A stretch of DNA of 64,000 nt from Hormiphora californensis (taxonomy: Eukaryota; Ctenophora; Tentaculata; Cydippida; Pleurobrachiidae). Below the pieces are notes generated by a model, which ran no database searches, was not told where the DNA came from, and was given only the letters and a program-made list of their open reading frames with translations. A program made the translations under genes and the position numbers. The stretch is taken from contig CM035350.1 of the NCBI GenBank assembly GCA_020137815.1, positions 5,128,541-5,192,540 on the forward strand, given 5' to 3'. Shown piece by piece: positions 37,831 to 47,293 of the stretch (position 1 is the stretch's first letter; every line of letters starts with the position of its first letter).

Positions 37831-37893
<63 letters not shown>
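37628..37893. repeat. (GA)n microsatellite with higher-order units
   Basis: GA-rich tract with internally repeated GCGTGAGAGAGAG and GCGAGAGAGAGTCAGAG blocks, giving roughly 75-bp higher-order units. Confidence 0.95.
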
Positions 37894-37897
<4 letters not shown>

Positions 37898-38885
37898 TGA
37901 GAAAGAGACCACGTGTCTAATCACTATAATAGTCAACACAATAAGTTACATCAGGGAATTATTCCATATGAGGACAATAACAACAACTCGCTAATTAGTC
38001 TACAGAGAGATCCCTCTATAATAACACCCCCTCCCCTCTCTCTGATACATGACACCGTCTGTATTTTGTAAGAATTGAGAACTTCCCAGACCACCAGGCA
38101 TATTACAGGAGACAACCACGCAGTCTACATGAGACGTGTGTAACTCTGTATCTTGAGACCCCGAAACTAATTCAATGAAAAGGGTCCTATAGAGTAAATT
38201 AGAACCAAACCCATAACGAATCTCATTCACCCTTTGCGTACTAAAATATTAGCCTGAGAGGCTATTGCTGTCTTACTAATAGGAGATCACTTCCATAGTA
38301 TTTTCGCAGCCAACAGGGATCCGTGGTACAAGAAGCATATCATTTTGTTCTAACAGTTAGAGTAACTATCATGGAGCAGACTTCAGACTATAATAGGATG
38401 TAAATTCGGCTATGTAAAGTATAACGGCCTCCCTTAAACCTCCGGGGGACGTCTGGGGAGTGGGAAATCTATCAATCTTTGAGTTTACACTATTAGGCCT
38501 GAATAGTGGATACCCCGGTGGCCGGTTTTAGCAATTAGTTGGAGAAAGTGAGGACAGAGGAGTTTTCAATTTTCGTGTCACAAGGATAGGATCAAAAGCT
38601 ACTACAGTACACATTTATTAACTTGAATCTGGGGCCTGGGCGCCTGGTTACCGTCAGGTCGGCTCTTGGCTGAGGGAGCCCAATTATGTCAAGGGAATGG
38701 GATAGAGCCCCCACTGCGGGGTACTGATTGGCTGTAGGGGCAGAATTAAATAGACCAACGCCCAAGTCCTAACACCGACTGGCGACGGTTTTTAACAGCC
38801 GAGGAGAAGCTGCCGAAGAGGTTAAGGGTTTACAAGGCATGGGCCACCCCGAAAAGTAAGGATTTGCCTAGCTAGACTGTGTTTC
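37894..38885. other. Non-coding interval
   Basis: No exon with recognisable features was seen. The sequence is mixed and not strongly repetitive. Confidence 0.35.
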
Positions 38886-40262
38886 GTGCTTCCCTACCTC
38901 CCATTTACTCCATCTCTCAGCTTCCCTAGCTCCCATTTACTCCATCCCTCAGCTTCCCTACCTCCCATTTACTCCATCTCTCAACTTCCCTACCTCCCAT
39001 TTACTCCATCTCTCAGCTACCCTACCTCCCATTTACTCCATCTCTCAGCTTCCCTACCTCCCATTTACTCCATCTCTCAGCTACCCTACCTCCCATTTAC
39101 TCCATCTCTCAGCTTCCCTACCTCCCATTTACTCCATCTCTCAGCTACCTTACCTTCCATTTACTCCATCTCTCAGCTTCCCTACCTCCCATTTACTCCA
39201 TCTCTCAGCTACCCTACCTCCCATTTACTCCATCTCTCAGCTTCCCTACCTCCCATTTACTCCATCTCTCAGCTGCCCTACCTCCCATTTACTCCATCTC
39301 TCAGGGGTAGGAATGTTAGGATAAATGAGAGATGGAGTAAATGGGAGGTAGGGAAGCTGAGGGATGGAGTAAATGGGAGGTAGGGAAGCTGAGAGATGGA
39401 GTAAATGGGAGGTAGTGTAGCTGAGAGATGGAGTAAATGGGAGGTAGGGAAGTTGAGAGATGGAGTAAACGGGAGGTAGGGAAGCTGAGGGATGGAGTAA
39501 ATGGGAGGTAGGGAAGCTGAGAGATGGAGTAAATGGGAGGTAGGGAAGCTGAGAGATGGAGTAAATGGGTGGTAGGGTAGCTGAGAGATGGAGTGAATGG
39601 GAGGTAGGGTAGCTGAGAGATGGAGTAAATGGGAGGTAGGGAAGCTGAGAGATGGAGTAAATGGGAGGTAGGGAAGCTGAGGGATGGAGTAAATGGGAGG
39701 TAGGGAAGCTGAGAGATGGAGTAAATGGGAGGTAGGGTAGCTGATAGATGGAGTGAATGGGAGGTTGGGTAGCTGAGAGATGGAGTAAATGGGAGGTAGG
39801 GAAGCTGAGAGATGGAGTAAATGGGAGGTAGGGAAGCTGAGAGATGGAGTAAATGGGAGGTAGGGTAGCTGAGAGATGGAGTAAATGGGAGGTAGGGTAG
39901 CTGAGAGATGGAGTAGATGAGGAGTAGGGTAGCGGAGAGATGGACTAGATTAGGGGTAGGGTAGCTGAAAGATGGAGTTGATGAGGGCTAGGGAAGCATA
40001 GAGATGGAAACGATTATGGATAGGGATTCCCTACCCCTAATCGTTTCCATCTCTATGCTTCCCTAATAGGGAAGCTGAGAGATGGAGTAGATGAGGAGTA
40101 GGGTAGCTGAGAGATGGACTAGATAAGGGGTAGGGTAGCTGAAAGATGGAGTAGATGAGGGGTAGGGTAGCTGAAAGATGGAGTAGATGAGGGGTAGGGT
40201 AGCTGAGAGATCGAGTTGATGAGGGGTAGGATAGCTGAGAGATGGAGTAGATCAAGATCAAG
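38886..40262. repeat. Inverted 32-bp minisatellite array
   Basis: About 13 units of a 32-bp repeat (CTCAGCTTCCCTACCTCCCA and so on) run to about 39304. After a short unique piece (AGGAATGTTAGGATAAATG), about 28 units of the reverse complement continue to about 40020. There a small palindrome around CCCTACCCCTAATCG occurs, and degenerate units run to about 40250. Because 32 is not a multiple of 3, the long ORF across the array (38886-39383) is a 96-nt periodic by-product. Confidence 0.95.
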
Positions 40263-41108
40263 AAATATTTGATTCGGCACCGACCCTCTCTCTACTCCTC
40301 GATGTTTCCCGCCATGTTCTGCAGCTGCTGTGTGAGAGTTGAACGCGAGCGCGTCAATAACATGACACGACATGCAACACGGCATGCGAGATGCGAATTT
40401 CATTATTTTGAAGTTTTGTGGGGTTGCGATTTTTGTTTTAGGTCGGAGAGTGAAACGGCCGGTACAGTGGTAAACTAGATTAAAAACTGTACGCCTCGTT
40501 AGACGGCGATTTTTCCTATCTTGTCTGGTTCCTGAGATATGGCCCCCTAAAGAGTTGGTGTCTCAAACTGCTGAATTGGGGTCACGCGAGGAAAATGGGC
40601 ATCAGTTTGCGTGTACTGCTCCGTTTTTCACGGGACTTGAACGAGGGTGACGGCAAGAGTCTCACCTATTACATGGTATCCTTACATTGTGAATTAAATC
40701 TAAAATGACTGAGCAGCATGCTTGTTAATGAACCTTGACGTGTTTGCTTGTCTCGCAAGCGCGCTCGCGACTAGCAAACACGACATGCAGTTCACACCCT
40801 GGATAAGGGCTCTCAAATTGCTCATTTTGGACCAGCTGGGCGTGTTTGAGCGTGTTTGACCGTGTTTGACCGTGTGAGGACCTGAAATTTGCTCTTTTTT
40901 GTTGAAATTTCCTGAAAATGGTGGCGCGCGCAAATAAAGTAAAATATGCGCGTTGCAGTTTATGTAACGCGCGACCAAAGTCCGGTCATAAACGGTAAAA
41001 GCGCTGCCAAAATTAACTTTCTTGAGCCGCGCATACATGCACTGGAAAATTTTCTGGTTATAAATTTTTCGTTGGGTCGCCAGAAATCAAAATTTTCATT
41101 TTGTCAAT
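40263..41108. other. Non-coding interval
   Basis: Unique-looking sequence with a direct repeat GTGTTTGACCGTGTTTGACC at about 40855-40875. No supported exon. Confidence 0.35.
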
Positions 41109-41560
41109 ACAGCACCTGATGCTCGCAGTGACGTGTATGCTATTGGGTTGTGGAGAGGACTACAGGGGGCCCACGTGGACGTTGCAGTGTTTCATCCTAC
41201 TGCACCCAGTTACAGAGGAAAAGACCCAAAATCTCTGTACAAAATGAACGAAAGTCGGAAGAAACGTGATTACCAACAACGAATCAGAGAATCGGAGAGA
41301 GGGGCTTTCACCCCGTTTGTTATGGCCACTTCCGGAGGTTCCGGACCAGAGGCAGAACGACTAATCAAAAAGCTCGCTTCACGCATCTCTACCAAACACA
41401 AGGACAAATACGCTGAAGTGATTAATTTCCTGAGAACGCGGATACGATTCTGTCTCCTCAGAAGTACCTTGGTCTCACTCAGGGGCACGAGGAAAAAGTT
41501 CACGACTCCACCACCCATTGCAATGTGTGATTTTACTGACTGTCTTTTTATTTATAATAT
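41109..41560 (+). pseudogene. Fragment of a mobile-element-associated nuclease-like ORF
   Basis: The frame reads DARSDVYAIGLWRGLQGAHV, DVAVFHPTAPSY, KMNESRKKRDYQQRIRESER, AFTPFVMATSGGSGPEA, TKHKDKYAEVINFLRTRIRF and RSTLVSLRGTRKK. From memory, this pattern (DARSD..., a D-V-x-V strand, then KKRxYxxRI and FTPxVxxxxGGxGPE) recurs as the C-terminal part of multicopy ORFs in cnidarian and sponge genomes. The acidic strand pattern resembles PD-(D/E)XK nucleases. The upstream part of such an ORF is missing and there is no credible start, so this is a relic. The family name is uncertain. Confidence 0.55.
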
Positions 41561-41601
41561 TTATTGTTTATTTGAGTGAGTGATTTTAAGATTTATTTAT
41601 T

Positions 41602-41747
41602 ACTAACCCCAACACCGGGGGCAAATGATCGAACCCAATGTGAATGAGACTCATCGCGATTAACTCTTCATACGGTTACCCCCTTTCTCTCTTCGGCAGC
41701 TTCTCTTCGGCTGTTGGAAAGTGATGCCAATCGGTGTTGGGGTTAGT
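41602..41747. mobile_element. 146-bp element with 16-bp inverted ends
   Basis: ACTAACCCCAACACCG at 41602-41617 and its complement at 41732-41747 bracket a non-coding core. A clear target duplication was not identified. Confidence 0.5.
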
Positions 41748-41768
41748 GAATTTAAGAAAAAAAAAAAC

Positions 41769-41955
41769 AGGCTCAAACAGGCTTGAAACGGGCTTGAAAG
41801 AGGCTTGAGACGGGTTGAAATAGGCTAAAGACTTGCGTTTTACGAGTAGCCCGTCTCAAGCCCATCTCAAGCCTGTTTCGAGCCCGTTTCGAGCCAATTT
41901 CAAGCCCATTTCAACCCGTCTCAAGCCCATCTGACTCCATCTCAAGCCCATCTGG
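41769..41955. repeat. Degenerate inverted tandem repeat (AGGCTTGAAACGG units)
   Basis: Five or so AGGCTTGA(A/G)ACGGG-like units at about 41769-41827 are followed by about ten complementary CCCGTTTCAAGCC-like units at about 41850-41955. Confidence 0.8.
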
Positions 41956-42209
41956 GGTAAAACACGTCTAGACAGGTACAGCCTCGGTCTAGACGACGTG
42001 GCAAGCTTGGCGGACGGTGGGACGACGTCTAAAAACAACATTTGAGGCAAATGAACATTTGTCAAAAAAATGGAACAATTTTTTTACCGTGCACTTTTGA
42101 GCCGTTCACGTGGCGCATGAGTGCACACAAAACTTTTAAAAATCGTTTTTTCATTTTTTTAAGATTTTTCTTTTTTTCTTTTTAATTTTTTCTTTTTTTG
42201 TTGAAAATT

Positions 42210-42844
42210 TCATCGTGCACTCATGCACCGCCATACACCCCATTCAAATGTCCCTGCACTGCTCTCCACTCGTATCTGGTTGCCAATGACCTCACATGAC
42301 CAGCTGTATGTCTGCCCCTCTGCGCTAACATCATCTAGATTTAGTTGCACAGTTCCGCACTGGTGTTTCTGCTCGGCACTGTCTACCACATACACCACTG
42401 CATCCGCCATCGATCTAGCAACTTCTCTGACATTTTGTGCAGTTATAGCAGTGCTGAATAGAACCAGAGTGACATCTTTAACTCTGATATCAGTGTTAGA
42501 GAATGTCATCAGGAGCCAAGAGGCAGTGTCATCCAGGTGGGCCTCTGCAAATGTCGCCACGATGTTGTCGATACTGAGAGCAGCGGGGTATACAATTCCA
42601 TTTGTATCATGGTATGTAGTGCTTAGAGTAGCAGAGAAGGGCCTGATCACTCTAGAAGGCACTGAAATGTTTTGATAGTTGTTATCAGTGTTACAAATAA
42701 TAATAATAATAATATCGACTATCGAAGCTGCAGTTTTTGGACCACTAATTGTACTTTAAATGGCTTACCAGCATAATCATAAGGAGCTGCACGTGACATG
42801 AACAGAAGAACCAGAACCATTGACATTATATTTAGAGACGTCAT
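42210..42844 (-). CDS. Secreted discoidin/fucolectin-like domain protein
   Basis: Two minus-strand exons, 42844-42769 and 42661-42210, encode 175 residues. Exon 1 gives a signal peptide (MTSLNIMSMVLVLLFMSRAA). The mature part has FSATLSTTYHDTNGIVYPAA, DDTASWLLMTFSN, VKDVTLVLFSTA, a Cys in HQCGTVQLN, YSWSCEVIGNQIRVE and WGVWRC. The opening (strand with S-S-T-Y...G...A), the W after a helical turn and the closing I-x-V...W...C resemble small F5/8 type C (F-type lectin) domains, which usually bind sugars outside the cell. The match is by pattern only; a novel secreted protein is possible. Confidence 0.6.
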
Positions 42845-43896
42845 TTGTTGTTTCCTGCCTAAACTATACGGGGATGTAACAGTCAGAAACCTAAACTACC
42901 TAAAAATGAAAATATGTAAATAGAATCAATCAGTTGGACCAAAAGTATAGGATGAAGATTGAAGGACGTTGAATTGTTCATACTTAAATTTTTTATTCTA
43001 AAATGAGGAGCACGGACATAGTGTCATCAGGCGACTAAAAGAGGACGGGAAATTCCACGAACTAAAAGGCGGTGTAAATAGAAAGTGAACTATAAGCTCC
43101 TAGTTCTTCACAGTACAGACTGTTGTGCGTCACACCGGACAGCTCTGTGTTTGAACTGAGTACCATTATATCACGTGATCTGTGTCGCTTGTGGGAGTTC
43201 GCACGCCCAGTTTTCACTTGTCTACACACAGCACTGTGATAGTAAACACTTAACACACACACGTACACCTGAACTAAATTGGCGAGTCACGTGACTGATA
43301 ACATCGGGAACATCGTAAACAACGTTTTTCTTAATTGATCCTCCTAACCCACTATATCGGTTTACTGAGAACTATAACACCGCATATCTGCAGTTGCACA
43401 GTTATGAGCACCTTTCTTCCCTTTACGAAGAGAGGAGGGATAGGAAGACCGAAGAGGGTGAGGATGAAGAGGATCAGGAGGCGGTAAGCGTGGGAAAAGT
43501 AAGTGACGCATTTAGACTAAAGAGAGAGAGAAAAGTTGGCGCACGAAAGTCGACAGCACTTGGTTATAGCGGCTTGACCCAGATCTAAGTAGACCCTTTG
43601 GGGTAAGACCGTCCTCGCTAAACGGAGCCGCACAAACATACACACATTCAATGAGTTGATTATATGTGGGAACTGGGATGATACTTGCCTAGTTAGACTG
43701 TGTTTCGTGCGCCCCGTGTTAGAACATAACAATATGATACATGAAGTGTATTATTCGTGTTGGCAGTATCATAATGTATGTCTTGTTGTTTGTAGTGTGT
43801 CAAGTTACCTATTGCATCCTCTGGTCCATGATAATAAACCATCACTTCTGCCTCCTTAGAATATAATCAAGAATTGAAGACCAGACAACTGATTTA
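42845..43896. other. Non-coding interval with a weak acidic exon candidate
   Basis: A plus-strand segment at about 43394-43483 between a CTGCAG acceptor and a GTAAGC donor encodes an acidic helix-like peptide (RRDRKTEEGEDEEDQEA), but no partner exon was found. The rest shows nothing recognisable. Confidence 0.3.
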
Positions 43897-43992
43897 TTAT
43901 GCCAAAAACTAAATGAAATTAGTTGGCTGGAAAGGTGACCACTTTTGCCGTCTCCGGGTTTTTTTCATCATCATATCCCTCTCTGATCACTA

Positions 43993-44048
<56 letters not shown>

Positions 44049-44166
44049 CTCTCTCTTTCTCTCTTTCCCTCTCTTTCCGTAACCCGGGCCGGGCAAAGGT
44101 GTCAGTTTGACAACAAAAGTGGTCACCTTTCCAGCCAACTAATTTCATTTAGTTTTTGGCATAATT
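43897..44166. mobile_element. MITE with 51-bp perfect inverted ends and a (CT)n core
   Basis: TTATGCCAAAAACTAAATGA... at 43897-43947 is repeated as its exact reverse complement at about 44116-44166. The 170-bp core is largely a (CT)n run (about 43997-44054). No coding capacity; target duplication unclear. Confidence 0.85.
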
Positions 44167-45270
44167 TAGGTTCATTTTTGGTATTTTCTGATGTAAAATA
44201 TGATGTTAGACATGTCTGGACGTAGCAGAACTTGTAAAGACCGTCAGGAATCGCTAAAGTACGGAAATTTCAATTTTGACGTCATTATGACGTCATATCG
44301 TGACGTCATGACGTTATAACGTCATGCTAGTGAAAAATTATTATCAGGCTCATCTAGATAAAGATGCTGACTAAGTTTGAGATCGATTGGACAAGATTTG
44401 ACGTCGCTATGGCGAAAAACGCACTATCGTCATATCTATTTTATACAGTCTTAAAACTTCAGACGCGATTTAAGACCCTTGGAAATAGAGTTTCACAAAT
44501 TCGCAATATAGTTTCTGAAAGTTTAGACGATTATCTTTCATAAGTGTGGTCTCCATTTTTCAATCAGAAGCCGTCTTCAGGGTGTAAATTGAGCTCAAAG
44601 AAGTTTGGTTGATTTTGAAAATGTCTTAACTTTATGACAGTTTTTTAGGACGTTCTGGTTGGACCTAGAACATGAAAACCGTCCAATAACACAATTCAAA
44701 CGATCATCTTTCGAATGCAACAAACGAGAAGTGTCTACCTCTTGTAGTTTTTCCAGAAAATTGTCTGCAAATTGTGTAAAAAAGCGTCTATCTATATATA
44801 TATATATGGATGTATATATAGACCCGGGACATTTATTGCTTTTTTCACCATATCATAACTCTAAAACTAAAAGAGATAGAGACTTGATCTTTTGAACTCC
44901 AGTAGATCTAGTCTACGTGACACTGTATACCAAATTTCAGACCGATTGGTGCAGTGGGGGCCTCGCTATGGGCGTCGCAAAATGCCATTTTTGGCTAAAA
45001 ACTGAAAAAACTTATTACTGCTTTCTGGCACGCGCGGCTGGGGGGGGGGGGGTGGTGGTCACCTTTGCGCTTGCCAGCGCAGTGATTTAATAAACTACAT
45101 TTTTAAATCATCAAATACAGTATTACAAATTCCCACCCATTACATACACGAAACTAACACTCTTCCTGTTAAGCTCTTTTACAATAGTGAACACTTGTTA
45201 CGATAGTTCCTTGTGGGCTTGCAAGCTCAGGCACTCGGAGTAAGTAGTAGTAATGGTGTCCATGGTGGTT
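44167..45270. other. Non-coding, with a TGACGTCA cluster
   Basis: The segment at about 44276-44327 packs several TGACGTCA/GACGTCAT palindromes. A (TA)n run follows at about 44793-44811 and a poly-G run at about 45040-45052. No exon is supported; the last part is 3' flank of the minus-strand channel-like gene. Confidence 0.4.
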
Positions 45271-46341
45271 TTAATAATCCGAGGACGGTGCTTCGTAGCG
45301 TTCCCCACTATCTACAACATCGTTATAACTTGGTGGGGGTAGATCAGCAGGAGGACTGTAGGAAATCGGGTATCGATCAGAGAGGGTCGGACTGTTCATT
45401 TTAGGTGAATCGGCTAGCGTAGACTTGTACCCTTGATAACCCCCTTTCTCTGACTCACTGCTACTGCTACTGGAACGTTTGGTGAAGTTATCCGCGGGGG
45501 GTAAGTGGCTGGGGTAGTATGGATCTTCTCCGGTCTGATCAACAGTTGGTTGGTTGTGAGCTGCAGGACTTGGTGAGTCAGCCCCCTGTAGTGCCCCCAT
45601 CTCCCGATCATCATCTGTTTCTTCTTTCTTAGCATAACAACAGCTGCAACATCTCTTTACTTTCCTTTTTAGACTGCGGAAAAGTTCCCTTAAACACGAT
45701 TCCCAAATGACGCCTACACAGCAGCATAGCCAAAACATGATGCATGGCCACCAGGTGATATAGCACGTTTCAGATGGGATGATCGCTAAGATAATCAAAT
45801 AAGTAATGACGATCAGAACGGCAGGAACAACAATAGCCGCTAGACCCTTTCCGAAGGAATATTTGTTATCTAACAGAATAGCCTCATCATGATAATAACA
45901 CCTGAACCAGTTATCCAGATCATTGAATATCTCATTACTCAGCCTCTCCCAGTAATTCATAAGTGAAGCCTCGTTCCTGCTATACCTGTCAGTACACGTC
46001 GTGCTAGCGAGACACCCCCGTTTAGCTGAACTAGCATCATATGCTACCAGCCCCATTTTCGGGGGCGCAGAGAAATTCTTGTTGTCATACCAGTATGCGT
46101 AGACCTCTAGACAGGGGTAGTAACTAGTGCAACTATACTCATCGTTTGGGTCCGAACAATCGCACTGCACCAGGGACATTTCCCCGGGGTCTATAGTTCT
46201 CGTAATCAGAGCACAGGAACCAACCACAAACCTCGCCCCGTAAAACTGGTTGGGGCTGTAGGCAGCACCAAGTATTATAAGGAGAATGCACAGACATCCA
46301 AGAAGTATCAGAAGACCGGTTACCGTTCGGAAGTTACCCAT
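45271..46341 (-). CDS. Two-TM channel auxiliary-like protein (KCNMB/TipE-like), copy 1
   Basis: 356 residues from ATG at 46341 (MGNFRTVTG). TM1 is at about residues 8-29 (LLILLGCLCILLIILGAAY), followed by a Cys-rich ectodomain with QCDCSDP, SYYPCLEVYAYW, GCLASTTC and WFRCYYHDE. TM2 is GLAAIVVPAVLIVITYLIIL, and a Cys/Trp-rich hydrophobic stretch follows (CYITWWPCIMFWLCCC). The cytoplasmic tail has a CCSCCYAKK cluster, a Ser run and a PPPSY (PPxY) motif that could bind WW-domain ubiquitin ligases. The YPCLxVY and FxCYY patterns plus two TMs resemble BK-channel beta and TipE auxiliary subunits; the family call is inferred. A second copy lies at 52636-53706. A LINE begins about 115 bp upstream of the start, so the promoter may be displaced. 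Confidence 0.6.
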   Translation of the reverse strand: MGNFRTVTGLLILLGCLCILLIILGAAYSPNQFYGARFVVGSCALITRTIDPGEMSLVQCDCSDPNDEYSCTSYYPCLEVYAYWYDNKNFSAPPKMGLVAYDASSAKRGCLASTTCTDRYSRNEASLMNYWERLSNEIFNDLDNWFRCYYHDEAILLDNKYSFGKGLAAIVVPAVLIVITYLIILAIIPSETCYITWWPCIMFWLCCCVGVIWESCLRELFRSLKRKVKRCCSCCYAKKEETDDDREMGALQGADSPSPAAHNQPTVDQTGEDPYYPSHLPPADNFTKRSSSSSSESEKGGYQGYKSTLADSPKMNSPTLSDRYPISYSPPADLPPPSYNDVVDSGERYEAPSSDY

Positions 46342-46471
46342 AGTGAAGCTACCTGTCACCTGCAGTTCAGAAGAAACAAACGTGTTAGACAAACGTGTTA
46401 GACAAGCAAAATACGGGCAGCATAGGATTTTTTTCAACAGGAATTTTAAATTTTTAGGTGAGGAAGGACCT

Positions 46472-47293
46472 ATGTGTGAGAAGAAGTGGACTACTGTCGT
46501 GAAGACAAAGGTGGAGAAAGCATTGAATAAGATTCCAGTCCTAGATCTTTCAGTCACCAAGAGGAGGACAAATCTTATGTTTGAGACCGATGAACAGTTG
46601 GAACAGGCGAAAGAAGTTCTTTCACCGTTCCTTGATGTTTCTCCCGTAGTGGAGAAGGAGAAGAAAAGAGATCCTCGCATCATGATCAATGATCTTGACC
46701 AAGACCTGCTGGAAAAAGATCGCCTTCTGTCAGAGATTGTCAGTGATAAGAATGAGTCTGTGAAGAGACTAGTTGAGGAGGGTCACCTGGTGAAGGTGGT
46801 ACATGTAAACAGAACAGGAAGATATGCAGTGTTCCAGGTCTCTCCAGAAGTGAGGAAGGCGATATCAGAAAGGAAGGACAAGCTATTCTTGAAACTTCGA
46901 CAGCATTCAGTGAGGAACAGGTTTTATGTCACGCAGTGTTTTCACTGCCAGCGCTTTGGCCATGTAGCAGGATCCATCTACTGCCCAAACAAGGATAAAT
47001 CTCCGGTTTGTGCCTTCTGTACGGGAGATCATGACACTAGGAGTTGCCATGCCAAGAAGGAAAATGTAGTGAGCAGGATGAAATGTGTCAACTGTGATCA
47101 TGGAGGAAGCAGAGAGGACAAGCGCCATGCTCAAAGTCACCCAGCCTCCAGCAGTATGTGTCCATTCTATGTAAATGCTAAAGGAAGACTCATGGAGAGT
47201 ACCAGTGGAGTAACGAAGCAGGAAAAAAACGTGTACCTGACGAGGGCATGGGAGGATCTGAGAGGAAAACGTCTTGGAGGATTGGCACACTAA
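46472..47293 (+). CDS. LINE ORF1 with zinc knuckles
   Basis: 273 residues from ATG at 46472 (MCEKKWTTVVKTKVEK); the open frame continues upstream to 46286, but that part is the antisense of the neighbouring gene. The N-terminal half has RRTNLMFETDEQLEQAKEVL, and the central part is RRM-like (HVNRTGRYAVFQVSPEVRKA). Cys-His knuckles follow: CFHCQRFGHVAGSIYC, CAFCTGDHDTRSC, and CVNCDHGG with following His and Cys. This is the gag-like nucleic-acid-binding ORF1. It overlaps ORF2 by 46 nt in a different frame, suggesting reinitiation or frameshifting for ORF2. Confidence 0.85.
   Translation: MCEKKWTTVVKTKVEKALNKIPVLDLSVTKRRTNLMFETDEQLEQAKEVLSPFLDVSPVVEKEKKRDPRIMINDLDQDLLEKDRLLSEIVSDKNESVKRLVEEGHLVKVVHVNRTGRYAVFQVSPEVRKAISERKDKLFLKLRQHSVRNRFYVTQCFHCQRFGHVAGSIYCPNKDKSPVCAFCTGDHDTRSCHAKKENVVSRMKCVNCDHGGSREDKRHAQSHPASSSMCPFYVNAKGRLMESTSGVTKQEKNVYLTRAWEDLRGKRLGGLAH

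Noticed and set aside
37197-37994. 265-residue ORF with an Arg/Glu repeat
   Set aside because: Antisense of the ORF1-like gene continuing into a (GA)n microsatellite.
38886-39383. 165-residue repetitive ORF
   Set aside because: It is the translation of a 32-bp minisatellite with a 96-nt period; no coding signals.
43394-43588. Acidic 64-residue ORF with splice-like borders
   Set aside because: No partner exon in phase and low-complexity composition; kept only as a remark in the interval entry.
46286-46471. N-terminal extension of LINE ORF1
   Set aside because: It reads antisense through the channel-like gene's 5' part and lies outside the LINE boundary.
46342-46689. N-terminal extension of channel-like copy 1
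   Set aside because: The extension reads antisense through the LINE; copy 2 lacks it and both copies share an ATG 356 codons before the stop.
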